A stretch of DNA of 64,000 bases from RUG11462 sp045649405 (GTDB lineage Bacteria; Bacillota; Clostridia; Oscillospirales; Acutalibacteraceae): contig JAZRPW010000007.1 of NCBI GenBank assembly GCA_045649405.1, forward strand, positions 41,507-105,506, written 5' to 3'. The translations under genes were made by a program, and so were the position numbers. Below are positions 1 to 7,657 of this stretch, in pieces (within the stretch, counting starts at the first letter, position 1; the number at the start of each line of letters is the position of its first letter). A model generated the notes under the pieces. It was given only the letters and a program-made list of their open reading frames with translations. It had not been told where the DNA came from and searched no databases.

Positions 1-32
1 GCAAGAGTTAATCAAGAAATTTGGCGGTAAAA

Positions 33-377
33 ATGGATGATATTGCAAGCAAGATTACCGAACTTTTAAATGATAAAGATGCAACCGAGAAAATCACTCA
101 ACTTGCATCTTCTTTTATGTCGCAAGAAAGTTCCAATTCCAAACCGCAAAATGACCTTCAATTTGACCCTGTGCAAATGGGCAAAATTATGAATGTGATG
201 AGTGTTTTAAAGTCAAACAACAAAGATGATAAAAACACAAAATTGCTGTTAGCACTAAAGCCGCATTTGTCACAGACACGTGCGAAACGGGTTGATAAAG
301 CGATTTCAATTTTAAAAATCATTAAAGTGTTGCCACTTTTGCAAGAAAGTGGCTTAAATTCGCTTTTCGAGGGCTAA
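33..377 (+). CDS. conserved small clostridial protein, function unknown
   Basis: The protein has about 114 residues. I chose the ATG at 33 over an in-frame TTG at 21 because the GGCGG-like stretch just upstream suits it as a ribosome site. It is hydrophilic with no signal peptide or membrane span. It ends in a basic, helix-like motif (LLLALKPHLS..RAKRVDKAISILK) that I recall from uncharacterised clostridial proteins. It lies 2 bases upstream of another small gene on the same strand, so the two are probably co-transcribed. It is convergent with spoIIR, so a sporulation-linked role is possible, but nothing in the sequence proves it. The true upstream context is cut off by the window edge. Confidence 0.7.
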   Translation: MDDIASKITELLNDKDATEKITQLASSFMSQESSNSKPQNDLQFDPVQMGKIMNVMSVLKSNNKDDKNTKLLLALKPHLSQTRAKRVDKAISILKIIKVLPLLQESGLNSLFEG

Positions 378-379
378 AA

Positions 380-655
380 ATGGAAAACTACTATTCTACT
401 AACCAAATTAAAAGAATGGAGCAAGAGGCCACACGCAAAGCGTTAGAGGCAAGGCAAAAAGCCAAGCCACAAGCAGTTCAAGAGCCAGTTAGCAAACACC
501 AAGGTGTTTTTAGTTTTTTGAATGCGCTTGACATAAAGAAATTAATTGGCGAAAACAGTGAGCAGGCAATGCTATTGCTTCTTACACTTGTTCTCGCCAA
601 TGAAAATACTTGTGATGAATTTTTGCTTTATGCTTTGATTTTTATTATGCTTTAA
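380..655 (+). CDS. small protein with hydrophobic C-terminus, unknown
   Basis: This 91-residue protein follows the previous gene by two bases, with GAGGG 7 bases before its ATG. The N-terminal half is basic and helical (KRMEQEATRKALEARQKAK). The C-terminal half is hydrophobic (AMLLLLTLVLAN..LLYALIFIML) and could be one or two membrane helices. No family is recognised. Its last 11 bases overlap the end of spoIIR on the opposite strand, with no terminator hairpin between them. Pairing with the preceding gene suggests a shared function that cannot be named. Confidence 0.65.
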   Translation: MENYYSTNQIKRMEQEATRKALEARQKAKPQAVQEPVSKHQGVFSFLNALDIKKLIGENSEQAMLLLLTLVLANENTCDEFLLYALIFIML

Positions 656-1244
656 AAAGGTTTTTAAATGATTCAAACCACTCGACAACCTTGAATTTAA
701 CAATGTATTTTTGTTTGTTTTCTACCACATTGACCTGCTTGTTTTCAAGGGCATCATCAATTTTGCTGTTTGATGCAGGCAGACAAAGTGATGGGTAGAT
801 TACACACCACCAGTTTTTGCCTTTAGCTTTGCCGATTTTAATTTGCAAGGCGTTGTAAACACCTGCAGGCAAAGTGACATTTTCATAGGTTCGTGTGTTA
901 AAATAGCAAGGGGTTACTTTTGCCGTTACTTTGTAATCGCAACCGTTTTTGTTAAGTTCATCTTGCGCAATTTTACAAAAGGTTTCTAAATTTTGTTTGG
1001 CGCATTCTTCTACATTTTCAATTGTTTGGGTGTTTTCAAAAAGTTCATCTGCTTGCAAAATTATTCTATCTCTTACTTTTAGTTTCAAATTTTGGTCAAA
1101 GCAAGAATCAGAGTTTGCAAGAATATGTAACCTGAAAACTTTGCTTCTTATCTTGTTGCATTCGAGAGAAAAGTCAAAACAACTCAAAGCTATTGTAAAA
1201 ACAAGCGCTAACAAAATGCTTAATTCTATTTTTTTGTAATACAT
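645..1244 (-). CDS. spoIIR: stage II sporulation protein R
   Basis: SpoIIR is the forespore-made secreted signal that triggers SpoIIGA-dependent processing of pro-sigma-E in the mother cell. The 199-residue product starts MYYKKIEL at the ATG at 1244, with an AGGAG site just upstream; an upstream in-frame extension to 1283 is less likely. Residues about 6-25 form a hydrophobic signal/anchor. Family hallmarks are RLHILANSDS, LKLKVRDRI, LPAGVYNALQIKIG and GKNWWCVIYPSLC. Its ribosome site lies inside the 3' arm of a 15-bp inverted repeat separating it from ispE, which should stop translation from read-through mRNA. No sigma-F promoter could be identified with confidence. The gene marks the organism as an endospore former. 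Confidence 0.93.
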   Translation of the reverse strand: MYYKKIELSILLALVFTIALSCFDFSLECNKIRSKVFRLHILANSDSCFDQNLKLKVRDRIILQADELFENTQTIENVEECAKQNLETFCKIAQDELNKNGCDYKVTAKVTPCYFNTRTYENVTLPAGVYNALQIKIGKAKGKNWWCVIYPSLCLPASNSKIDDALENKQVNVVENKQKYIVKFKVVEWFESFKNLFKA

Positions 1245-1245
1245 A

Positions 1246-1292
1246 AAAAACTCCTTGTCACTGTTTGTAATCAGTATTGACAAGGAGTTTTT
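1246..1292 (-). terminator. ispE terminator that also masks the spoIIR ribosome site
   Basis: A perfect 15-bp inverted repeat (1246-1260 and 1278-1292, 17-base loop) lies between ispE and spoIIR. On the minus strand its 3' arm reads TGACAAGGAGTTTTT and runs straight into the spoIIR ATG at 1244. The same sequence is therefore a hairpin plus U-run terminator and the Shine-Dalgarno site. RNA read through from ispE would fold the AGGAG into the stem, whereas a transcript starting inside the loop would leave it free. Confidence 0.8.
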
Positions 1293-1299
1293 ATTTTAT

Positions 1300-2163
1300 T
1301 CATTTTTCCAAATATCCGTATTTTGTTGGCTCGCACAAAATAACTGTTTCGTAATCTTTTTCTAAAACCTCTGTGGCATCACGAGCGGTTTCATAATCTG
1401 AAAAAACGCCAAAAACACTTGGTCCACTGCCAGAAAGCACAGCGCACAAAGCACCATTTTCAACAAGTTTTGATTTGATAACCTGAACGCCTTCATCATA
1501 AAGCGGTTCAAAAACATTTTGCATATTTTCACTCATCTGTGCTAAGTTGCCTTCACAAATAGCATCAACAAGCGCGTGTGTGTCAGGGTGGTCAACTTCT
1601 ACTAAACTGTCAAAACGAGAATACATATCCCCTGTTGACATTTTAAAACCATCTTTAACAATTACAAAAGCACACTCAGGAATTTCAGGAAGCGGGCTCA
1701 AAATTGTGCCTCTGCCCTCTGCGAGTTGTGTGCCACCGTCAATGAAAAACGGAACATCAGAACCAATTTTTTCTGCAATTGCTTCTAACTCACTTGTTTC
1801 AAGATTTGTTTCATAAAGCATATTGAGTGCAACGATTACTGCTGCGGCGTCAGAAGAGCCACCGCCAAGGCCAGCCGCTGACGGAATTCGCTTTTTGATT
1901 TTTATGTAAGCACCACCTGAAATTTCTGTTTCTTCAAAAAACGCTGTTGCCGCTTTGTAAGCAATATTGTCTTCATTTTCAGGTAAGTCGGCATTGCATT
2001 TTACTGAAATTTCATCATCAACACTTACAGTAATTGTGTCATAAACATCAACCGACTGCAAAACCATTTCTACAGTGTGATATTTTTTGTCAGATGAAAC
2101 ACCGGTAATATCAAGATTTAAATTGATTTTTGCAAACGCCTTTAAACTGACAGAATCAGCCAT
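1300..2163 (-). CDS. ispE: 4-diphosphocytidyl-2-C-methyl-D-erythritol kinase
   Basis: IspE is the ATP-dependent kinase of the non-mevalonate (MEP) isoprenoid pathway; it phosphorylates the 2-OH of CDP-methylerythritol in the cytoplasm. The 287-residue length is normal. GHMP-kinase features are visible: KINL near residue 12, the glycine-rich ATP loop PSAAGLGGGSSDAAA at about 94-108, GSDVPFF with the expected catalytic Asp near 136, and SGSGPSVFGVF near the C-terminus. The ATG overlaps the 3' end of the upstream aminotransferase gene by 8 bases, so the two are translationally coupled. A strong hairpin terminator follows before spoIIR. Confidence 0.95.
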   Translation of the reverse strand: MADSVSLKAFAKINLNLDITGVSSDKKYHTVEMVLQSVDVYDTITVSVDDEISVKCNADLPENEDNIAYKAATAFFEETEISGGAYIKIKKRIPSAAGLGGGSSDAAAVIVALNMLYETNLETSELEAIAEKIGSDVPFFIDGGTQLAEGRGTILSPLPEIPECAFVIVKDGFKMSTGDMYSRFDSLVEVDHPDTHALVDAICEGNLAQMSENMQNVFEPLYDEGVQVIKSKLVENGALCAVLSGSGPSVFGVFSDYETARDATEVLEKDYETVILCEPTKYGYLEK

Positions 2164-3334
2164 TTTTAATCTCTCCTAAAAACTCTTTAATTCGCTCTAC
2201 TGCGATTTTGAGATTTTTCAACGAGTTGCAATAAGAAACTCTAATAAAGCCTTCGCCACTTTCGCCGAAAGCGTTGCCAGGAACTGCTGCAACGCGCTTT
2301 GAAGTCAAAAGTTTTTCACAAAATTCTTCACTTGAAAGGCCGGTTGATTTGATGCAAGGGAAAACATAAAACGCACCCTTTGGCTCAAATGTTTCAAGCC
2401 CCATTTTGCGAAACTCATTTACAACAAAAGTTCTGCGAACATCATATTCAGAAAGCATATTAACAATGTCTTCATCGCCATGCTTTAGCGCTTCGATAGC
2501 TGCGTATTGTGATGTTGTTGGCGAACTCATAATACAATATTGATGGATTTTGGTCATTTGTTTTAAAACCGGTGCTGGACCACAAGCGTAACCCAAACGC
2601 CAACCAGTCATTGAATATGCCTTTGAAAAGCCAGAGATTAAAATTGTGCGCTCATGCATTCCATCAATTTGTGCAATTGATGTGTGTGAAATGCCACCGT
2701 ATGTAAGCTCTGCATAAATTTCATCAGACAAAATCATAACACTGGTGTCTTTTAAAACTTCTGCAATTTGCTCTAAATGTTCTCTTTCCATTACAGCGCC
2801 TGTTGGGTTGTTTGGAAATGGTAAAATGAGCAATTTTGTTTTGTCACTCAATGCGCCTTTAAGTTCATCGGCAGTAAGGCGGAATTCATTTTCAACCTTT
2901 GTGTCAATGATAACCGGTGTGCCGCCTGACATTGTTACAATTGGCTCATAACACACAAATGAAGGCGCAGGAATGATTACTTCGTCGCCGGGATTAACCA
3001 AAGCACGAATAGCAACATCGATAGCTTCAGAGCCACCAACTGTTACTAACACTTCGGTTTCTGGTGCGTATTTTAAAGAGTATTTTCTATTTAAATACTT
3101 TGCAATTTCTTTTCTAAGCTCTAACAAACCCCAGTTGCTTGTATAACGAGTATGGGATTTTTCAAGTGAGCTAATACCAGCCTGTCTAATATGCCAAGGG
3201 GTTTTGAAATCTGGCTCGCCAACACCGAGTGAGATTACCCCTTCCATGCTTTCAGCAATGTCAAAAAACTTTCTAATGCCAGACGGCTTAATATTAACCA
3301 CCGATGAGCTTAAAACTTCATCATAGTTAATCAA
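2156..3334 (-). CDS. PLP-dependent class I/II aminotransferase (aspartate aminotransferase-like)
   Basis: This 392-residue fold-type I aminotransferase probably transfers amino groups between an amino acid and a 2-oxo acid. Visible features are NNPTG (175-179), SDEIY with the PLP-binding Asp near 204, the Schiff-base lysine in SGFSKAYSMTGWRLGY (K238), and a C-terminal Arg in EGFIRVSYC. The protein resembles the PatA/AatB group; the exact substrate cannot be read from sequence. It overlaps the upstream Lrp/AsnC regulator gene by ATGA and the downstream ispE by 8 bases, forming a tight three-gene operon. The regulator presumably senses a related amino acid. A second, divergent copy lies at 35.2-36.3 kb. 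Confidence 0.9.
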   Translation of the reverse strand: MINYDEVLSSSVVNIKPSGIRKFFDIAESMEGVISLGVGEPDFKTPWHIRQAGISSLEKSHTRYTSNWGLLELRKEIAKYLNRKYSLKYAPETEVLVTVGGSEAIDVAIRALVNPGDEVIIPAPSFVCYEPIVTMSGGTPVIIDTKVENEFRLTADELKGALSDKTKLLILPFPNNPTGAVMEREHLEQIAEVLKDTSVMILSDEIYAELTYGGISHTSIAQIDGMHERTILISGFSKAYSMTGWRLGYACGPAPVLKQMTKIHQYCIMSSPTTSQYAAIEALKHGDEDIVNMLSEYDVRRTFVVNEFRKMGLETFEPKGAFYVFPCIKSTGLSSEEFCEKLLTSKRVAAVPGNAFGESGEGFIRVSYCNSLKNLKIAVERIKEFLGEIKNG

Positions 3335-3822
3335 AATGAGTAAGCCCCCCTGTCATCAGATTCGTTTTCAGCCATTTTTACGCCGATTTCTTTATATCTG
3401 CGAAGAACGAAAGATGTTTCGGTTGATTCAATGTTTTCCATTACTGCAAGGCGTTTTGCAACGAAAAGCGCAACCTCTTTGAATGAACGGCCTTTAACAG
3501 TAACAGATAAGTCATAACTACCCGACATTAAGTAAACCGACTCAACTTCGCTCATTTGCATAATTGTTTCAGCAATTTCTTCAAATCCAGCATTTTTTTG
3601 TGGTTTTACTTGAAGTTCGATAAGTGCAGTTACGTGAACATCACTAACCTTGTCCCAGTCAATAATTGTTTTGTAACCACAAATGATTTTTTCTTTTTCA
3701 AGCTTTTCAATTGTTTTTTCAATTGTTTCTTGAGATTCGCCAAGCATTGACGCCAATTCTGCAGGTGTGTATCTTGAATCTTTCTCAAGAATTTTCAATA
3801 ATTTTTCTGTAAATTTCTCCAT
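3331..3822 (-). CDS. Lrp/AsnC family transcriptional regulator
   Basis: The 163-residue protein has an N-terminal winged helix-turn-helix (about 5-55; PAELASMLGESQETIEKTIEKLEKEKII) followed by an AsnC-type ligand/oligomerisation domain (about 65-145; VTALIELQVKP, ESVYLMSGSYDLSVTVKG). Such proteins form octamers or dimers and respond to amino acids. The start has AAGGAG seven bases upstream. Its stop overlaps the aminotransferase start (ATGA), so it likely controls its own operon. Only 20 bases separate its start from the end of the upstream LRR gene, leaving no room for a terminator, so it may be partly read through from that gene. Confidence 0.92.
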   Translation of the reverse strand: MEKFTEKLLKILEKDSRYTPAELASMLGESQETIEKTIEKLEKEKIICGYKTIIDWDKVSDVHVTALIELQVKPQKNAGFEEIAETIMQMSEVESVYLMSGSYDLSVTVKGRSFKEVALFVAKRLAVMENIESTETSFVLRRYKEIGVKMAENESDDRGAYSF

Positions 3823-3842
3823 TGTCTTTCTCCTTATATAAA

Positions 3843-6104
3843 TTATATAACTTTAACTTTTTGTGTTTTACTCCAAGCAGAATATGCTTTTTGTTTGCCT
3901 TGTTTGACAAATGCTCTAACTTGAACTTGATAGTTACCTTTTTTAAGCTTTTTAATTACTTTTGTTACAGTTTTCTTTGTGGTAAAGGTTTTGGTTTTCC
4001 ATTTGCCTTTGATTTTATATCTAACTTGGAAACCAGTAGCTCCTGCAACAGATGTATACTTAACTTTGAATTGTTTTTTACCTTTTGTTAATTTAAACTT
4101 AGGAGTTTTTAAAGTTAATTTAGAAATTGATTTACCTTTTTCAATTGTTACGCCACAAACCGAACAAACTTTATCACCAGTATAACCAGTTGTAAAGTAA
4201 GTTGCGTTAACAACGCCACTAACAACAGATGCGTGTCCAAGCGCTGCAACTGTTTCTTGTTTAACCAAAACTTCGTTACATACAGAGCAATGCTTACCTT
4301 CAGTTAAACCTGTTTCTGTACATGTAGGAGCTACTGCTTCATCGATAACTTCTGTATGAGCTAAGGTTTCTACTAACTCTTGGCCTATTAAAACTTTATT
4401 ACATGCAGAACAGTGTGCACCTTGAGTTAAACCTGTCTCTGTACAATCAGGCGCGACAGCTTTATCGATTACTTCTGTATGGCCGAGAGCTGGGATACTA
4501 CTTGTATAACTATGTCCACAAGCACATGTATTTAACTGGATACCTTCTTCGGTACAAGTTGGCTTTACAGTAATTTCTGATGTATAAGAATGCACATGAT
4601 TGTATTCAATAAACGCTGTGGTCAAATAATCATTACCGCCGTCGATAGAAATTCTTTCCCACAAAACTGTGTTTCCATCATAATAAACATAAGCAATCCA
4701 TCTACAGCCCCCAAATGCTGAAGAACCAATTGATATTGTAGTTCTTGGTATTGTTATGCTTGTTAATGACAAACTATTATAAAACGCATAACTTTCAATT
4801 TCTTCAACAGTATTTGGAATAATGTAATTAATTCTTTCGCTTTTAGCAGGGTATTGAATAAGAATTGTCTTATCTTTGTTAAATAACACACCATTTTCTG
4901 AACAATAATTTTTATTATTGCTATCAACTGTGATACTTATTAATGATGTGCAATAATTAAATGCACCATAACCAATGCTTCTTACACAGTCAGGTATTGT
5001 TACGCTTGTTAATGATGTGCAACCATAAAACGCAGAAGAACCAATGCTTGTTACACTATTAGGTATTGTTACACTTGTTAATTTTGAGCAACCTTTAAAC
5101 GCAGAATCACCAATAGTTGTTACACCATCACCAATTGTTACACTTGTTAATGATGTGCAATAATTAAATGCACCATAACCAATGCTTGTTACACTGTCTG
5201 GGATTGTTACGCTTGTTAATGATGTGCAACCATAAAACGCAGAAGAACCAATGCTTGTTACATTATTTGGGATTGTGATACTTGTTAATTTTGAGCAATC
5301 TTTAAACGCATATATACCGATTTTTGTTGTGCTGTCAGGAATTACTAAATCTCCTTCGACTAATTCGCCGTTTAAATATAAATTTTTAGCGTAATATAAC
5401 GGATTAGAATAAGAGTTATTAAAATCTATTTCGCACCATGCTTTTAAATCTGTTATATTTACACCTGTTAATGATGTGCAATTATAAAACGCAGAATCAC
5501 CAATAGTTGTTACACTATTTGGAATTGTTACTTTTTTGATTGTTGACTTGCAAACAATCATTGTTGAAGTGATCGTTTCAGAACCATCTGCTATTATTAA
5601 TTCTTCAACAGAGCAATTATAAAACGCTTCATAACCAATGCTTGTTACACCATCACTAATTGTTACACTTGTTAATTTTGAGCAACCATAAAACGCATCG
5701 TTACCAATAGTTGTTACACTATCAGGTATTGTTACACTTGTTAATTTTGAGCAACAAAAAAACGCAGAAGAACCAATGCTTGTTACATTATTTGGGATTG
5801 TGATACTTGTTAATGATGTGCAATAATAAAACGCATCATCACCAATACTTGTTACACTGTCTGGGATTGTTATAGTTTTGATATAAGACCTATACGAATA
5901 CCAAGGGGTATCATAATATCTTTCAAAATCGGGCATTGCTCCTGAACCGGTTATTTCAAGAACACCAGTTGAAGTGTCTAATGACCAAGTTAAATCATCG
6001 CCACAAGTACCTGAATAAGAAGCGGCGCTTGCTGGGATTGAAACAAAAGTGAGTGTTGAAACAATCAACACAAGACACATTATGATTGATAAAAGTTTTT
6101 TCAT
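3843..6104 (-). CDS. secreted BspA-type leucine-rich-repeat protein
   Basis: This 753-residue extracellular protein has a signal peptide (MKKLLSIIMCLVLIVSTL.., cleaved after SIPASAA near residue 28). Then come LRR_5-type repeats of about 23 residues (LTSVTIPDSVTSIG..AFYGC), interrupted near residues 215-260 and 390-430. The next part has three Cys-containing segments (TCTExG..CxxC) spaced by ALGH, and the last 90 residues form a lysine-rich, fibronectin-III-like domain. BspA-like proteins often bind host or polymer surfaces; the ligand here is unknown. No sortase motif is present, so the basic C-terminal domain may hold it to the wall (inference). AAGGAG lies 8 bases before the ATG. It may be read through from the upstream carboxypeptidase gene across a REP-like element. 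Confidence 0.88.
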   Translation of the reverse strand: MKKLLSIIMCLVLIVSTLTFVSIPASAASYSGTCGDDLTWSLDTSTGVLEITGSGAMPDFERYYDTPWYSYRSYIKTITIPDSVTSIGDDAFYYCTSLTSITIPNNVTSIGSSAFFCCSKLTSVTIPDSVTTIGNDAFYGCSKLTSVTISDGVTSIGYEAFYNCSVEELIIADGSETITSTMIVCKSTIKKVTIPNSVTTIGDSAFYNCTSLTGVNITDLKAWCEIDFNNSYSNPLYYAKNLYLNGELVEGDLVIPDSTTKIGIYAFKDCSKLTSITIPNNVTSIGSSAFYGCTSLTSVTIPDSVTSIGYGAFNYCTSLTSVTIGDGVTTIGDSAFKGCSKLTSVTIPNSVTSIGSSAFYGCTSLTSVTIPDCVRSIGYGAFNYCTSLISITVDSNNKNYCSENGVLFNKDKTILIQYPAKSERINYIIPNTVEEIESYAFYNSLSLTSITIPRTTISIGSSAFGGCRWIAYVYYDGNTVLWERISIDGGNDYLTTAFIEYNHVHSYTSEITVKPTCTEEGIQLNTCACGHSYTSSIPALGHTEVIDKAVAPDCTETGLTQGAHCSACNKVLIGQELVETLAHTEVIDEAVAPTCTETGLTEGKHCSVCNEVLVKQETVAALGHASVVSGVVNATYFTTGYTGDKVCSVCGVTIEKGKSISKLTLKTPKFKLTKGKKQFKVKYTSVAGATGFQVRYKIKGKWKTKTFTTKKTVTKVIKKLKKGNYQVQVRAFVKQGKQKAYSAWSKTQKVKVI
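4735..5905 (-). repeat. tandem LRR-coding repeats
   Basis: Within the leucine-rich-repeat gene a unit of about 69 bp recurs with long stretches of near-identical DNA. An example is the segment coding TSVTIPDSVTSIG, recognisable on the plus strand as AATGCTTGTTAC. The high DNA identity suggests recent expansion or recombination between units. Boundaries are approximate. Confidence 0.7.
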
Positions 6105-6134
6105 AACAATACTCCTTTTTGATTGTTGGGTGGA

Positions 6135-6198
6135 TTGTAAATAGATTTACAACCCCTCCACCGCTTACGCGGTCCCCCTCCCCCTTAACAAGGGAGGC
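6135..6198. repeat. REP-like palindromic intergenic element
   Basis: Three consecutive dyads lie between the carboxypeptidase and LRR genes. They are TTGTAAAT-AG-ATTTACAA (6135-6152), CCGC-TTAC-GCGG (6161-6172), and an 8-bp CCTCCCTT/AAGGGAGG-type stem ending at 6198. The C-rich composition (CCCCTCCACCGC, CCCCCTCCCCC) contrasts sharply with the AT-rich surroundings. From memory, GC-rich palindromes of this type recur between genes in many clostridial genomes. It has no T-run on the minus side, so it is not a typical terminator. An open frame crossing it is a by-product. Confidence 0.65.
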
Positions 6199-6203
6199 AA
6201 TAA

Positions 6204-7514
6204 TTACATTCTTTTGATTTTTCTTACTCGTTTTAGTCTTGCGCGTTTGCGTTTGTTTGAAATTACATTGAGTGTTATTAACACGGTCAAGACAATTACA
6301 AACATCAATGCAATTACTATAAACCAAGTTGATGTTACGATGCCTTTGAAAATTTCAATAATGAAAAGGCCGAAGTTTCTTTTAACATCATAATTGCTAA
6401 CCAAATTTACTTTTGCGATTTCGTTGCCGGCGCATTTTATACTAACATAGCCAAATACTTGACCTTGTTTTACCGGTGCCCAAACCGAACTTTGTTTTAC
6501 AACCGGGTCATAGATTATGCTTTCATTTGTAATTTCTTTTGGAATGATTGCGGTTACATTTTTCTCTGGGTAAAGTTGAACAAAATCTGTTTGGCTTGAA
6601 AGTTCAACATCAATTTCTGCAAGCATCGTTTCGGTCTCAGCAAGTGTTCGATATTCAAAATTTTCAAACGCCCACTTGTAAAGATTTTTTGAATCTGAAA
6701 ACTCAGTACGAGTTAGGTTGTCGCCACCCATTACAATGCAAAGGTAGTTGTAACCATCTTTTGACGCAGTTGAAGCAACACATCTGCCAGCTGGAGTGGT
6801 AAAGCCAGTTTTGATACCCCTTGCGTAAGGATAATACATTGTTGTGGCAATGTTTATAAGAAAGTTGGTTGTTACAACCATTCTTTTTTCGTGTTTATTA
6901 GTTGCTGGAATATAGTAAACATCTTGCGAAGCGATGTCTAAAAAGTTTGGAAGTTCAATTGCGTATTTACAAAGTTTAACAAGGTCAGAAATTGTTGTGT
7001 AATGATTTTCGTGATGAAGGCCAGTTGGGTTCATATAATTGGTATTTTTCATTCCCAATTTTTTGGCTTTTTCATTCATCATTTCAATAAAGTTTTTGCC
7101 TGTTACACTTTCAACATAGTCAACAATTACATTAGCCGAGTCTGCTGAAGAGTTAACCATTAAAGTGTTAAGGCAAATTTCAAGTGTTACCTTTTCATCT
7201 GGCAAGAAGCCCGCAACCGTCAAGTCAGAGCCAAAAAGACTTTCAACATTTTCTTTTGTAACGGTCACTTGTGTGCTAAGGTCGTCACAGTTTTCCATTA
7301 ACAACACGGCAGTCATTACTTTTGTGATTGATGCAGGAAAACGCTTTTCATTAATATTCTTTTCAAAAAGCACATCACCAGTGTCTAAACTTACTAAAAT
7401 TGCCGCTTCTGACTTTACTTCAAAGCCAGATGTTTTGTATGCCGCGGTTGCTGTTATACAACAACTGCTAATAATTATTACAAAGATAATTAAAAAACTA
7501 ATTACTTTTTTCAT
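6204..7514 (-). CDS. D-alanyl-D-alanine carboxypeptidase (DacF/DacB-like PBP)
   Basis: This penicillin-binding serine carboxypeptidase trims the terminal D-Ala of peptidoglycan stem peptides outside the membrane. The 436-residue protein has a signal peptide (1-25), the catalytic S62-x-x-K65 (PASITK), SAN at 126-128 and KTG at 235-237. A beta-sandwich-like region follows, then a C-terminal transmembrane helix (about 388-410) and a basic tail (KRKRARLKRVRKIK). Sporulation-linked DacF/DacB and vegetative DacA share this plan, so the subtype is not settled. The gene has its own promoter at 7599-7626 and is divergent from the metallophosphoesterase. Confidence 0.93.
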   Translation of the reverse strand: MKKVISFLIIFVIIISSCCITATAAYKTSGFEVKSEAAILVSLDTGDVLFEKNINEKRFPASITKVMTAVLLMENCDDLSTQVTVTKENVESLFGSDLTVAGFLPDEKVTLEICLNTLMVNSSADSANVIVDYVESVTGKNFIEMMNEKAKKLGMKNTNYMNPTGLHHENHYTTISDLVKLCKYAIELPNFLDIASQDVYYIPATNKHEKRMVVTTNFLINIATTMYYPYARGIKTGFTTPAGRCVASTASKDGYNYLCIVMGGDNLTRTEFSDSKNLYKWAFENFEYRTLAETETMLAEIDVELSSQTDFVQLYPEKNVTAIIPKEITNESIIYDPVVKQSSVWAPVKQGQVFGYVSIKCAGNEIAKVNLVSNYDVKRNFGLFIIEIFKGIVTSTWFIVIALMFVIVLTVLITLNVISNKRKRARLKRVRKIKRM

Positions 7515-7598
7515 TTTTTACCTCGAAATTAGAAAATATTTTTAAAAAATTAGTAGAAATATTTAAAATAATATTATATAATATACCTATACAGATTA

Positions 7599-7626
7599 AT
7601 TATAACACAATTTTTCAAAAATTCAA
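7599..7626 (-). promoter_or_regulatory. sigma-A-type promoter for the carboxypeptidase gene
   Basis: On the minus strand, TTGAAT (7621-7626) and TATAAT (7599-7604) are 16 bases apart and point at the carboxypeptidase start at 7514. The divergent plus-strand gene has only a weak candidate (TATAAT near 7578) without a good -35 box. Confidence 0.6.
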
Positions 7627-7657
7627 ATAGTAAATTTTATTTTTTAAGGAGTTTTTT

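Noticed and set aside
21..32. TTG start of the first gene
   Set aside because: The ATG at 33 is better placed behind the GGCGG-like site; the TTG has no visible ribosome site within the window.
3823..3842. A separate promoter or terminator between the LRR gene and the Lrp/AsnC gene
   Set aside because: Only 20 bases are available; a TATAAT-like string in the LRR 3' end has no acceptable -35 box at 16-18 bases.
5995..6327. Minus-strand open frame across the REP-like element
   Set aside because: It overlaps the start of the LRR gene and the end of the carboxypeptidase gene in other frames and has no ribosome site; it is a shadow frame.
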